A stretch of 64,000 nucleotides of DNA, taken from the NCBI RefSeq assembly GCF_004762045.1, contig NZ_SJOM01000007.1:1077926-1141925 (forward strand), written 5' to 3'. Positions 29,278 through 38,868 of this stretch are shown here, piece after piece. Made by a program: the position numbers and the translations under genes. The notes below the pieces were generated by a model, which saw only the letters and a program-made list of their open reading frames with translations, ran no database searches and had not been told where the DNA came from. The first letter of the stretch is position 1; every line of letters starts with the position of its first letter. The DNA is from Mycobacterium sp. DL99 (GTDB lineage: Bacteria; Actinomycetota; Actinomycetes; Mycobacteriales; Mycobacteriaceae).

Positions 29278-29366
29278 CAACAGCAACAACAACAGCAGCA
29301 ACCCGCGACGCGGCACAGATCAACTGCGCGGCGCTTCGTGAGCACAAGCTCAAGGCGGGCTGACAC
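29277..29366 (-). CDS. leaderless poly-cysteine leader peptide (cysteine attenuator)
   Basis: GTG 29366 lies exactly 7 bases after a TAAGCT -10 box, so the transcript should begin with the start codon. The 29-residue peptide contains an isolated Cys, then ends in seven consecutive Cys codons before TGA. This is the arrangement of the mycobacterial leaderless poly-Cys ORFs reported to act as cysteine-responsive attenuators of downstream sulfur genes. Low Cys would stall ribosomes on the run. A second in-frame GTG at 29345 is a less likely start. Confidence 0.88.
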   Translation of the reverse strand: MSARLELVLTKRRAVDLCRVAGCCCCCCC

Positions 29367-29373
29367 GAGCGAC

Positions 29374-29379
29374 AGCTTA
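29374..29379 (-). promoter_or_regulatory. -10 box of the sulfur operon
   Basis: TAAGCT (TANNNT) read on the minus strand, 7 bases before the leaderless GTG. The -35 region is weak (TTGGCC with a 19-base spacer). It sits immediately behind the thiX stop. Confidence 0.65.
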
Positions 29380-29395
29380 CCCAATAACCGCGGGG

Positions 29396-29818
29396 TCAGG
29401 CCAACAGTGGTTCCAGCGCCGAGCGCAGGTCAGCGGCCTTGGGGACCCCGCTGGTGCGGTACCGGGGCCGGCCGTCGCGGTCGAAGATGATGGTGGTGGG
29501 CAGCGACAGGACCGAAAGCCGCCTGGCGGCTTCGGGATTGGCGTCCATGTCGATTTCCACATGAGCGACTTCGGGTAGTTCGGCGCAGACCTGGTCGACG
29601 ACTCGTCGCACCCCGGCGCAGGGTCCGCACCATTCGGCCGAGAAATGCAGGACCGTCGGGCCCGTCTGTGACAGCCCGAGGTCACTGGTGTCGATGTTGG
29701 CGGCCTCTTCGCCCGCCCTGATCATGCCGGCGCGCAGCGTGATCAAGCGGCCGATCACGTAGGCCACCCCGAGCGCGGCGATCAGAACCACGATCACCAG
29801 CACCATCGAAGAGCTCAT
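29396..29818 (-). CDS. thiX: thioredoxin-like protein ThiX, membrane-anchored
   Basis: 140 aa. An N-terminal membrane helix (residues 5-23) precedes a thioredoxin domain with the active site WCGPC (Cys64, Cys67) and the cis-Pro loop SLPTTIIFD. It probably handles disulfides at the inner membrane, facing the cytosol or periplasm depending on topology. The ATG overlaps the lmeA stop by four bases. It lies just upstream of the sulfur operon promoter, in the order of Rv0816c. Confidence 0.9.
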   Translation of the reverse strand: MSSSMVLVIVVLIAALGVAYVIGRLITLRAGMIRAGEEAANIDTSDLGLSQTGPTVLHFSAEWCGPCAGVRRVVDQVCAELPEVAHVEIDMDANPEAARRLSVLSLPTTIIFDRDGRPRYRTSGVPKAADLRSALEPLLA

Positions 29819-30630
29819 GATTGTCTGAACCCCGCCAGGTCGATCGTTACTCCCGTGGCGATGCCTTCGATGATCACGTCGGATCCGCGGGCGCCCGCGG
29901 TGGTCGGGGCGATCCCGAACGGCAGCTTCTGGCCGGTGATCGTGTGGCTGAACTCGGACAGGACCGCCGCGGTCTTCTCCTCGGGCACGGGCTCGTCGGC
30001 GGTACCCGGGCCGGTCAGGATCCCGGTCGCGGTCAGCACCAGGGTGGTGTCGTCGCTGTCGGCGAAGGACAGGTCGACCGAGACACTGACCCTCTTGTCC
30101 ATTCCGGAGCCCTTGGGAGTTCCGGTGAACACCAGCCCTTGACTGCTGGAGATGCCGGACTCCGTGGTGCCCCCGGTGGCGTCGTTGGTTTCCCGCGAGG
30201 GAGCCTCCACCAGCAGGTCATCGATGCCCATGAACCTGCCGATATGGGTGGAGTCGATGATGATGCGGCTCTCGGTCTTCCTGACCGGCAGTTTCGCGTC
30301 GGGGCGGATCAGCCAGGACGAGTCGGTGAGGTCGATGCCGTGCAACGTGGCCTCCAGCGAGGCCTTGCCGACCACGGGATGGTCGACGCCGGCGGCCCGG
30401 ATCTCGATCTCCTTGTAGCGGTGGTTGCTGACCTGGGTGAGGAACGGGAATCCCAGGATGGCCACCCACGGGTCCCAGTTGAGGTTGGCCGCACTGCGTA
30501 CGTTGCGGGCGAGCCGGTACTCGGCGTAGATCGCCGAACCGAAATCGGCCCCGACAACCCCGACGACGAGCGCGGTCACGGTCGCGGCGAGCCCGATCAG
30601 CAGTTTGCGCACCGCCACATTGTCGCCCAC
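29815..30630 (-). CDS. lmeA: LmeA-family lipoglycan mannan elongation protein (DUF2993)
   Basis: 271 aa. An N-terminal helix (LLIGLAATVTALVVGVVGA) anchors or exports a DUF2993 domain (WVAILGFPFLTQVSNHRYKE is diagnostic). The M. tuberculosis and M. smegmatis homolog (Rv0817c) binds phosphoinositides in the periplasm and keeps the mannosyltransferase MptA active for lipomannan elongation. The GTG at 30630 gives the known family length; internal GTG codons at 30618 and 30612 are possible. Confidence 0.88.
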   Translation of the reverse strand: MGDNVAVRKLLIGLAATVTALVVGVVGADFGSAIYAEYRLARNVRSAANLNWDPWVAILGFPFLTQVSNHRYKEIEIRAAGVDHPVVGKASLEATLHGIDLTDSSWLIRPDAKLPVRKTESRIIIDSTHIGRFMGIDDLLVEAPSRETNDATGGTTESGISSSQGLVFTGTPKGSGMDKRVSVSVDLSFADSDDTTLVLTATGILTGPGTADEPVPEEKTAAVLSEFSHTITGQKLPFGIAPTTAGARGSDVIIEGIATGVTIDLAGFRQS

Positions 30631-30793
30631 AGCCGCCGGGTCGAAGCGCTCGGCGCGGCTAATCAGCAGGTGAGGCGTTATCGTTAGATCACTAAAGGCC
30701 GGTAACGGCTACATGTCAGTCATGAATCCGACCGTGTGGACATCGGGGTCCGGGCGATCGTGGGAAGTGATTGCCGGCGCGCCGGAGGACCTG

Positions 30794-32466
<1,673 letters not shown>

Positions 32467-32494
32467 CCCGTTTAGCTGTGAACACGCTGAACCT

Positions 32495-32516
32495 ATTCAC
32501 TGCTGATTCACCTGCT
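32495..32516 (+). promoter_or_regulatory. PHO box of pstS (11-bp direct repeats)
   Basis: Two adjacent 11-base units, ATTCACTGCTG and ATTCACCTGCT, match the spacing and TTCAC core recognised by PhoB/RegX3-type regulators. They end just before the -35 region of a TAATAC -10 box at 32541-32546, as expected for activation under phosphate limitation by SenX3-RegX3. Confidence 0.65.
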
Positions 32517-32587
32517 GTCCGTGAGCCGTCCACTGCGGCCTAATACGTTGCCGGAGAGTTCGAAGCCGTCAACTGAAAGTGGGACAA

Positions 32588-33715
32588 GTGAAGCTCATCA
32601 GCATTGGCAAGCCGTTCGGTGTCGCGCTGTCCGCGACGGCGATTGCGGCACTCACGCTGACCGCGTGCGGTAGCGACAACAACTCCGGCAGCACCGGCTC
32701 CTCGGCCGCGGGCACCAACTCGGCCGCGTCGGCTGAGTGCAGCGGCAAGACCGCTGTGACGGCCGAGGGCTCGACCGCGCAGCAGAACGCCATTGCGGAG
32801 TTCAACAAGGTCTGGGGCCAGGTGTGCTCCGGGAAGAACCTGTCCTACAACCCGACCGGCTCGGGCGCGGGCGTGGACCAGTTCATCGCCAAGCAGGTCG
32901 ACTTCGCGGGCTCCGACTCGCCGCTCAAGGACGATCAGGTCGCCAAGGCCGCCGCGCGTTGTGGCGGCAACGAGGCATGGAACCTCCCGCTGGTGTTCGG
33001 CCCGGTCGCGCTGGCCTACAACGTCGAGGGTGTCGACAAGCTCGTGGTGAGCCCGGACGTGCTGGCCAAGATCTTCCAGGGCCAGATCACCAAGTGGAAC
33101 GATCCGGCGATCGCCGCGCTCAACGCCGGCGCCACCCTGCCGGACCTGGACATCAAGCCGATCTACCGGTCGGATTCCTCGGGCACCACCGACAACTTCC
33201 AGAAGTACCTGGCCGCCGCGGCGCCGCAGACCTGGACCAAGGGTGCGGGCAAGGAGTTCCAGGGCGGCGCCGGTGAGGGCGCGCAGAAGTCCTCCGGTGT
33301 GGTGCAGGCCGTCCAGGCCACCCCCGGCTCGATCGGCTACGTCGAGAAGAGCCCGGCCGCCGCAGCCGGCCTGCCCTACGCCCAGATCGACAGCGGTGCC
33401 GGTGCGGTCGCGCTGGACGACGAGTCGACCACCAAGGCCGTCGGCGCCGCCAAGGTCAAGGGTGACGGCAAGGACCTCGTGCTCGACCTGAACGCGCTGT
33501 ACGCCTCGAAGGAGGCCGGCGTCTACCCGCTGGTGCTGGCCACCTACGAGATTGTTTGCTCCAAGGGCTACGACGCCGACACCGCTTCGGCCGTCAAGTC
33601 CTTCCTGACCGTGGCCGCCAATGAGGGCCAGGCCAGCTTGTCTCAGGCCGGATACATCGCGCTCCCCGACGAGTTCAAGCAGCGCCTGCTGACCTCGGTC
33701 GAGGCCATCGCGTAG
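32588..33715 (+). CDS. pstS: phosphate-binding lipoprotein PstS
   Basis: 375 aa. The signal peptide ends in the lipobox LTLTACGS, a Ser/Gly linker follows, then the periplasmic-binding fold. Phosphate-binding blocks are [31 protein letters not shown] and [16 protein letters not shown]. It captures phosphate at the cell surface for the PstCAB transporter encoded next. GTG 32588 is chosen; GTG 32579 is three codons upstream. Confidence 0.95.
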   Translation: MKLISIGKPFGVALSATAIAALTLTACGSDNNSGSTGSSAAGTNSAASAECSGKTAVTAEGSTAQQNAIAEFNKVWGQVCSGKNLSYNPTGSGAGVDQFIAKQVDFAGSDSPLKDDQVAKAAARCGGNEAWNLPLVFGPVALAYNVEGVDKLVVSPDVLAKIFQGQITKWNDPAIAALNAGATLPDLDIKPIYRSDSSGTTDNFQKYLAAAAPQTWTKGAGKEFQGGAGEGAQKSSGVVQAVQATPGSIGYVEKSPAAAAGLPYAQIDSGAGAVALDDESTTKAVGAAKVKGDGKDLVLDLNALYASKEAGVYPLVLATYEIVCSKGYDADTASAVKSFLTVAANEGQASLSQAGYIALPDEFKQRLLTSVEAIA

Positions 33716-33752
33716 TAGCCGGACTGGCATTAGAGGACGAATCTGGGCGAGG

Positions 33753-34823
33753 ATGGGTTTTCCGACCAAAATGACCAACAGGGGCCCGGACGGGACAACA
33801 GTGACATCGCCGAATCCAGCTGATTCGGGGTCGGGGGAGACGCTCGCCTCCCCCCATCCCGAACCAGAACCCATCTCCACCGATCCGTCCAAGGGAGCCA
33901 AGGTTCGCCTCGGCGACCGAATTTTCCGTGGGCTAGCAGAAGGCTCGGGCATCCTGATCGTCGCGCTCATCGCGGCGATCGGGGTGTTCCTGCTCTGGCG
34001 CGCGGTTCCGGCGCTGACCCGCAACGAGGAGAACTTCTTCCTCTACGGCGGCAACTGGATCACCACCGACACCTCGGCGATGCACTTCGGCATCTTCGAG
34101 CTGCTGCAGGTGACCGTGTTCGTCTCGGTGTTCGCGCTCCTTCTGGCGATGCCGGTGGCGTTGGGTATCGCGATCTACCTCACCCAGTACTCATCGCGGC
34201 GATTGGCCGGTCCGCTGGCCTATCTGGTGGACCTGCTGGCCGCCGTGCCGTCGATCGTCTACGGCGTCTGGGGCCTGTACGTGCTGGCGCCGGCGATCAA
34301 ACCCTTTGCGGTGTGGCTCAATACGAACTTGAACTGGCTGTTCCTGTTCAAGACCGGCAACGCCTCGGTGGCCGGCGGCGGCACCATCTTCACCGCGGGC
34401 ATCGTGTTGGCGGTGATGATCCTGCCAATCATCACCGCGGTGAGCCGCGAGGTGTTCACCCAGACCCCGCGCGGCCAGATCGAGGCCGCGCTGGCGCTGG
34501 GCGCCACCCGCTGGGAAGTGGTACGCACGACGGTGCTGCCCTTCGGGCTGTCCGGCTACATCAGCGGCGCGATGCTCGGTCTGGGCCGCGCGCTCGGTGA
34601 GACCATCGCACTGCTGATCATCCTGCGCGGCACCCAGACCGCGTTCAGTTGGACGCTGTTCGACGGCGGCTACACCTTCGCCAGCAAGATCGCCGCCACC
34701 GCAAGCGAATTCAACGACCAGTACAAGGCAGGCGCTTACATCGCCGCCGGTCTGGTGCTGTTCATCCTCACCTTCGTGGTGAACTCGCTGGCCCGTGCCG
34801 CGGTCGCCGGAAAGGGACGCTGA
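33753..34823 (+). CDS. pstC: phosphate ABC transporter permease PstC
   Basis: 356 aa. After an N-terminal hydrophilic segment, six helices follow with the inner-membrane coupling loop [19 protein letters not shown] (the EAA motif), then [14 protein letters not shown]. The start is uncertain (ATG 33753, ATG 33771, GTG 33801) because the N-terminal 40 residues are Pro/Ser-rich and poorly conserved. The stop shares one base with pstA. Confidence 0.93.
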   Translation: MGFPTKMTNRGPDGTTVTSPNPADSGSGETLASPHPEPEPISTDPSKGAKVRLGDRIFRGLAEGSGILIVALIAAIGVFLLWRAVPALTRNEENFFLYGGNWITTDTSAMHFGIFELLQVTVFVSVFALLLAMPVALGIAIYLTQYSSRRLAGPLAYLVDLLAAVPSIVYGVWGLYVLAPAIKPFAVWLNTNLNWLFLFKTGNASVAGGGTIFTAGIVLAVMILPIITAVSREVFTQTPRGQIEAALALGATRWEVVRTTVLPFGLSGYISGAMLGLGRALGETIALLIILRGTQTAFSWTLFDGGYTFASKIAATASEFNDQYKAGAYIAAGLVLFILTFVVNSLARAAVAGKGR

Positions 34824-35737
34824 TGACCTCCACGCTCGAGCGGCCGGTCAAGGCGCCCGCGTTCCAGGGCGTGAGCCTGCGCCGCAAGCTGACCAACCAC
34901 TTCGCCACGGTGCTGGTGACGTCCTCGTTGCTGGTCGCCCTGGTACCGCTGGTGTGGGTGCTGTACTCGGTGATCGTCCGGGGGTGGGCCGCATTGAGCT
35001 CACCCACGTGGTTCACCAACTCTCAGTCCGGCATGACGACGTTCACCGCCGGCGGCGGCGCCTACCACGCGATCGTCGGCACCCTGCTGCAGGGCCTCGT
35101 GTGCTCGCTGATCTCCATTCCGATCGGCGTGATGGTGGGCGTGTACCTGGTCGAGTACGGCGGTGGTACGCGGCTGGGCAAGATCACCACGTTCATGGTC
35201 GACATCCTCACCGGCGTGCCCTCGATCGTCGCCGCGCTGTTCATCTACGCGTTGTGGGTGGCCACGCTCGGGTTCGGCCGGTCCGGGTTCGCGGTGTCAC
35301 TGGCGTTGGTGCTGTTGATGATTCCGGTGATCGTGCGGGCCACCGAGGAGATGCTGCGCATCGTTCCGATGGACCTGCGTGAAGCGAGTTACGCACTGGG
35401 CGTGCCCAAATGGAAGACCATCGTGCGAATCGTGATCCCGACGGCGCTGTCGGGCATCGTCACCGGCATCATGCTGGCGCTGGCCCGCGTGATGGGTGAG
35501 ACCGCGCCGCTGCTGATCCTGGTCGGCTACGCCCAGGCGATGAACTTCGACATGTTCGGCGGGTTCATGGGATCGCTGCCGGGCATGATGTACGACCAGA
35601 TCTCGGCGGGAGCAGGCGCCAACCCGGTGCCCACCGACCGGCTCTGGGGTGCGGCGCTGACGCTGATCCTGCTGGTCGCCCTGCTCAATGTCGGCGCGCG
35701 TGCGGTCGCCAGATTCTTTTCCCCCAAGAAGGTGTAG
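34823..35737 (+). CDS. pstA: phosphate ABC transporter permease PstA
   Basis: 304-aa partner of PstC with six helices and the coupling motif EASYALGVPKWKTIVRIVIP, followed by ARVMGETAPLLIL. The ATG overlaps the pstC stop by one base. Confidence 0.94.
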   Translation: MTSTLERPVKAPAFQGVSLRRKLTNHFATVLVTSSLLVALVPLVWVLYSVIVRGWAALSSPTWFTNSQSGMTTFTAGGGAYHAIVGTLLQGLVCSLISIPIGVMVGVYLVEYGGGTRLGKITTFMVDILTGVPSIVAALFIYALWVATLGFGRSGFAVSLALVLLMIPVIVRATEEMLRIVPMDLREASYALGVPKWKTIVRIVIPTALSGIVTGIMLALARVMGETAPLLILVGYAQAMNFDMFGGFMGSLPGMMYDQISAGAGANPVPTDRLWGAALTLILLVALLNVGARAVARFFSPKKV

Positions 35738-35746
35738 GAGTTATCC

Positions 35747-36523
35747 ATGGCCAAGCGGCTGGATCTCAAGGACGTCAACATCTACTACGGCGCGTTCCAT
35801 GCCGTTTCCGAGGTTTCGCTGTCGGTGCAGCCGCGCAGTGTGATGGCCTTCATCGGCCCGTCGGGCTGCGGCAAGTCGACCGTGCTGCGCACGCTGAACC
35901 GCATGCACGAGGTGATCCCCGGCGCCCGCGTCGAGGGCTCGGTGCTGCTCGACGGTGAGGACATCTACGGCGCCGGTGTTGACCCGGTGGGTGTGCGCAA
36001 GACCATCGGCATGGTGTTCCAGCGTCCGAATCCGTTTCCCACCATGTCGATTCGTGACAACGTGGTGGCGGGGCTGAAGCTGCAGGGCGTGCGTAACCGC
36101 AAGACTCTCGACGAGGTGGCCGAGCGCTCGCTGCGCGGTGCCAACCTGTGGAACGAGGTCAAGGACCGGCTGGACAAGCCCGGCGGCGGTCTGTCCGGCG
36201 GTCAGCAGCAGCGGTTGTGCATCGCCCGCGCCATCGCGGTGCAGCCCGACGTGTTGTTGATGGATGAGCCCTGCTCGGCGCTCGACCCGATCTCGACGCT
36301 GGCCATCGAAGATCTGATCTCCACGCTCAAGCAGGATTTCACGATCGTCATCGTCACCCACAACATGCAGCAGGCTGCCCGGGTGAGTGATCAGACGGCG
36401 TTCTTCAATCTCGAGGCCACCGGCAAGCCCGGCAAGCTGATCGAGATCGATGACACCGAGAAGATCTTCTCCAACCCCACCCAGAAGGCGACCGAGGACT
36501 ACATCTCGGGCCGCTTCGGCTGA
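35747..36523 (+). CDS. pstB: phosphate ABC transporter ATPase PstB (PhoT)
   Basis: The 258-aa ATPase has Walker [10 protein letters not shown] (residue 40 region), signature [14 protein letters not shown], Walker [14 protein letters not shown] and the H-loop [12 protein letters not shown]. It powers phosphate import by PstCA. It is the last gene of pstSCAB; the next gene is convergent after 15 bases. Confidence 0.96.
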   Translation: MAKRLDLKDVNIYYGAFHAVSEVSLSVQPRSVMAFIGPSGCGKSTVLRTLNRMHEVIPGARVEGSVLLDGEDIYGAGVDPVGVRKTIGMVFQRPNPFPTMSIRDNVVAGLKLQGVRNRKTLDEVAERSLRGANLWNEVKDRLDKPGGGLSGGQQQRLCIARAIAVQPDVLLMDEPCSALDPISTLAIEDLISTLKQDFTIVIVTHNMQQAARVSDQTAFFNLEATGKPGKLIEIDDTEKIFSNPTQKATEDYISGRFG

Positions 36524-36538
36524 TCGGCCGCCTGCGGC

Positions 36539-37513
36539 TCACGGCGTCAATACGACGCGGGTTCCCGAGGGCTCGCCGCCGGTCCACACCTCGGCGATAT
36601 CGGCCAATGCCCTTGGCCGGGTGCGTAATTCGATCTGACCGTCGGAGACCATGGTGAACAGCCGGGGTAATGCCTCGGTGCGGGCCCGGGCCAGGACGTC
36701 GGGCGGCACGCTGCCGATGCCGACCCCGCTCAGGGTGATCCCGGTGCCGCGCAGTACTCCCGCATCCAGCGACAGTGTCGGCCCGGTCATCGACCCGATC
36801 TGCACGAATCGGGTCGGGTGGTAGTGCGCGGCCGGGTGACTGGCCGCCAGGGCGGTGAGCACCTGTGCGGCCGGGTCACCCCACAGGTAGTCGAGTACCG
36901 CATCGAACGGGCGCTCCGCGTGCATCTCGGCGACCCGGGCGCCCAGATCCTCCTCGCCGAGGGGGACCGTGTCGTGGGCGCCGGCCGACCGTAGCCAGGC
37001 CAGCCGTTCGGTGTTGCGGCCGGCGGCCACCACGGTCTCGGCGCCGAACATGCCGCCGGCCAATTGCACTGCCATCGAACCGGTTACACCGGTGGCGCCC
37101 AGCACCAGGACGTGATCGCCGGGCTTGACGGCCGCGGCGTGTGACAGTGCGGTCCAGGCGGAGATGCCCGGGTTGGGCAGGGCGGCGGCGGTCACCGAAT
37201 CCACGTGCTCGGGGACGTCGACACCTCCGGCCGGGTCAACCAGTGCGCGCTGCGCCATCATCCCGGAGTATCCCAGCGCCCCGGTGTAGATGCGACGGCC
37301 GTCGGCCAGCCGCGCGACACCGTCGACGCCGGGAATGGCCGGCAGTTGAATCTCCTTGCTGGCGTAGTGCTTTCCCGATACCAGGGCCCGGGTCAGGTTG
37401 GTCAGGGCCGATGCCTCGACGACCGCCACCTCGGCGCCGTCGCGCGGTTCCGGCTCGGGCACGTCGGCGTAGTCGGGGTGCCGGCCCCATTTGGTGACCA
37501 GTGCGGCCTTCAT
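36539..37513 (-). CDS. MDR-superfamily NADPH:quinone reductase-like oxidoreductase
   Basis: 324 aa. It has a GroES-like N-terminus (PAIPGVDGVARLADGRRIYTG) and a Rossmann domain with VLVLGATGVTGSMAVQLA. There is no Cys-zinc lobe, so it belongs to the zinc-free quinone reductase branch. The substrate is unknown. It is divergent from a MarR regulator, and the region between them holds matching palindromes, so MarR likely represses it in response to quinones or electrophiles. Confidence 0.85.
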   Translation of the reverse strand: MKAALVTKWGRHPDYADVPEPEPRDGAEVAVVEASALTNLTRALVSGKHYASKEIQLPAIPGVDGVARLADGRRIYTGALGYSGMMAQRALVDPAGGVDVPEHVDSVTAAALPNPGISAWTALSHAAAVKPGDHVLVLGATGVTGSMAVQLAGGMFGAETVVAAGRNTERLAWLRSAGAHDTVPLGEEDLGARVAEMHAERPFDAVLDYLWGDPAAQVLTALAASHPAAHYHPTRFVQIGSMTGPTLSLDAGVLRGTGITLSGVGIGSVPPDVLARARTEALPRLFTMVSDGQIELRTRPRALADIAEVWTGGEPSGTRVVLTP

Positions 37514-37541
37514 CGCGGCTCCTTTGGTTTCTAGAGATATG

Positions 37542-37603
37542 GTTTCTATGGAAACAATCTATCTATGCTTGCCCAAGATGGCAAGATGGTTTCCATGAAA
37601 ACC
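37542..37603. promoter_or_regulatory. MarR operator palindromes between the quinone reductase and MarR genes
   Basis: Site 1 is GTTTC-TATG-GAAAC (37542-37555). Site 2 is GGTTT-N6-AAACC (37588-37603), overlapping the marR start. A half site GGTTTC lies at 37526-37531. The shared GGTTTCYATG core suggests one regulator binding all of them and controlling both genes. Confidence 0.6.
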
Positions 37604-38113
37604 AAACTCGAGCTGATCGAGTCCATCGCCGGGCTCATGACCACGGTCGGGGATCGGCTCGAGAACGACGGGGACGGCGACGCCGAGCGTGATTTCATGG
37701 CCGACAGGTGCCCGCCGCGGTTGCAGGACGCGGTGCGTACCCTGCCGACGTCGTCGGTGCACCTGCTGGCGGAGATCGCCGAGGGCCCGGTCAGCGTGGT
37801 TGGGCTGGCGGCCCGCGCCGGCCGGCTCAAGGGCACGGTGTCCAAGCACGTGCAGAGGCTGGTCGAGGCCGGCCTCGTGGCCCGCACGCCGGTACCCGGC
37901 AACCGTAAGGAGATCGAGCTCGGCCTGACCGCCGACGGAGAACTCGTCGCCGACGTGCACCGGCAGCTGCACGAGGAGATGGACCGCGGAACCCGCGATT
38001 TCCTGCTGCGCTACAGCGCTGCGGACCTTCAGGTGCTGGTCAAGGTGCTCGGAGACCTGGCCGGGGCGCACAAGGACGGGGTCCGTCTGGTGCCGCCCAC
38101 CGACCGGCCCTGA
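37586..38113 (+). CDS. MarR-family transcriptional regulator
   Basis: About 175 aa with a winged helix (SVVGLAARAGRLKGTVSKHVQRLVEAGLVARTPVPGN, in pieces) between dimerisation helices. Possible starts are ATG 37565, 37586 and 37595. The last two overlap a palindromic operator, which implies autorepression. It is transcribed away from the quinone reductase. It ends 1 base before the convergent phoU stop. Confidence 0.85.
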   Translation: MVSMKTKLELIESIAGLMTTVGDRLENDGDGDAERDFMADRCPPRLQDAVRTLPTSSVHLLAEIAEGPVSVVGLAARAGRLKGTVSKHVQRLVEAGLVARTPVPGNRKEIELGLTADGELVADVHRQLHEEMDRGTRDFLLRYSAADLQVLVKVLGDLAGAHKDGVRLVPPTDRP

Positions 38114-38114
38114 G

Positions 38115-38783
38115 TCACTGCGTCGGAGTAACCGATTCCCCGTCCGGGTAGGAGCCGGTGACCTGGAAGATGACCCGCCGGGCCACCTCGACGGCATGGT
38201 CGGCGAAGCGCTCGTAGAAGCGGCTCAGCAACGTCACGTCGACGGCAGCGGTCACCCCGTGCTTCCACTCCCGGTCCATCAGCACCGAGAACAGGTGGCG
38301 ATGCAGATCGTCCATCGCATCGTCTTCTTCCTGGATCCGGGCGGCCTTCTCCGGGTCCTGGGTGAGCAATACCTCGCGTGCGGCGTGTCCTAATTCGACG
38401 GCAACCCGGCCCATTTCGGCGAAGTACCCATTCACTTCCTCCGGCAGCACGTGCTGGGGGTGGCGACGGCGTGCGATCTTGGCCACATGCAGCGCCAGCG
38501 CGCCCATCCGGTCCACGTCAGCGACGATCTGGATGGAGCCGACCACCGAGCGCAGGTCGCCGGCCACGGGCGCCTGCAACGCGAGCAACACGAACGCAGA
38601 CTCCTCAGCCTGGGTGCTCAGCGTGGTCATCTTGTCGTGGTCACTGATGACCTGCTCGGCAAGTGCGAGATCGGCCTGCAACAGTGCCTGGGTAGCTAGC
38701 TCCATTGCGGTACCCGCCAACTCGCACATCTCGCCGAGTTGGTCCGTCAGTGAACGCAATTGCTCGTTGTAATGGGTACGCAT
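38115..38783 (-). CDS. phoU: phosphate signalling regulator PhoU (PhoY-like)
   Basis: The 222-aa all-helical protein has two PhoU repeats of three helices. Metal-site clusters are visible in [21 protein letters not shown] and [18 protein letters not shown]. It links PstSCAB status to SenX3 and keeps the phosphate regulon off when phosphate is sufficient; in mycobacteria it also affects persistence. It lies near but not in the pst operon and on the other strand, as with Rv0821c. Confidence 0.94.
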   Translation of the reverse strand: MRTHYNEQLRSLTDQLGEMCELAGTAMELATQALLQADLALAEQVISDHDKMTTLSTQAEESAFVLLALQAPVAGDLRSVVGSIQIVADVDRMGALALHVAKIARRRHPQHVLPEEVNGYFAEMGRVAVELGHAAREVLLTQDPEKAARIQEEDDAMDDLHRHLFSVLMDREWKHGVTAAVDVTLLSRFYERFADHAVEVARRVIFQVTGSYPDGESVTPTQ

Positions 38784-38868
38784 GATGCAAGATTATGCGG
38801 TCAGCAGGCCTGGAGTCACGATGCAATGATGAACGAACGGTGAATGCCGTCCGCTCGGGCTCTGGAGA

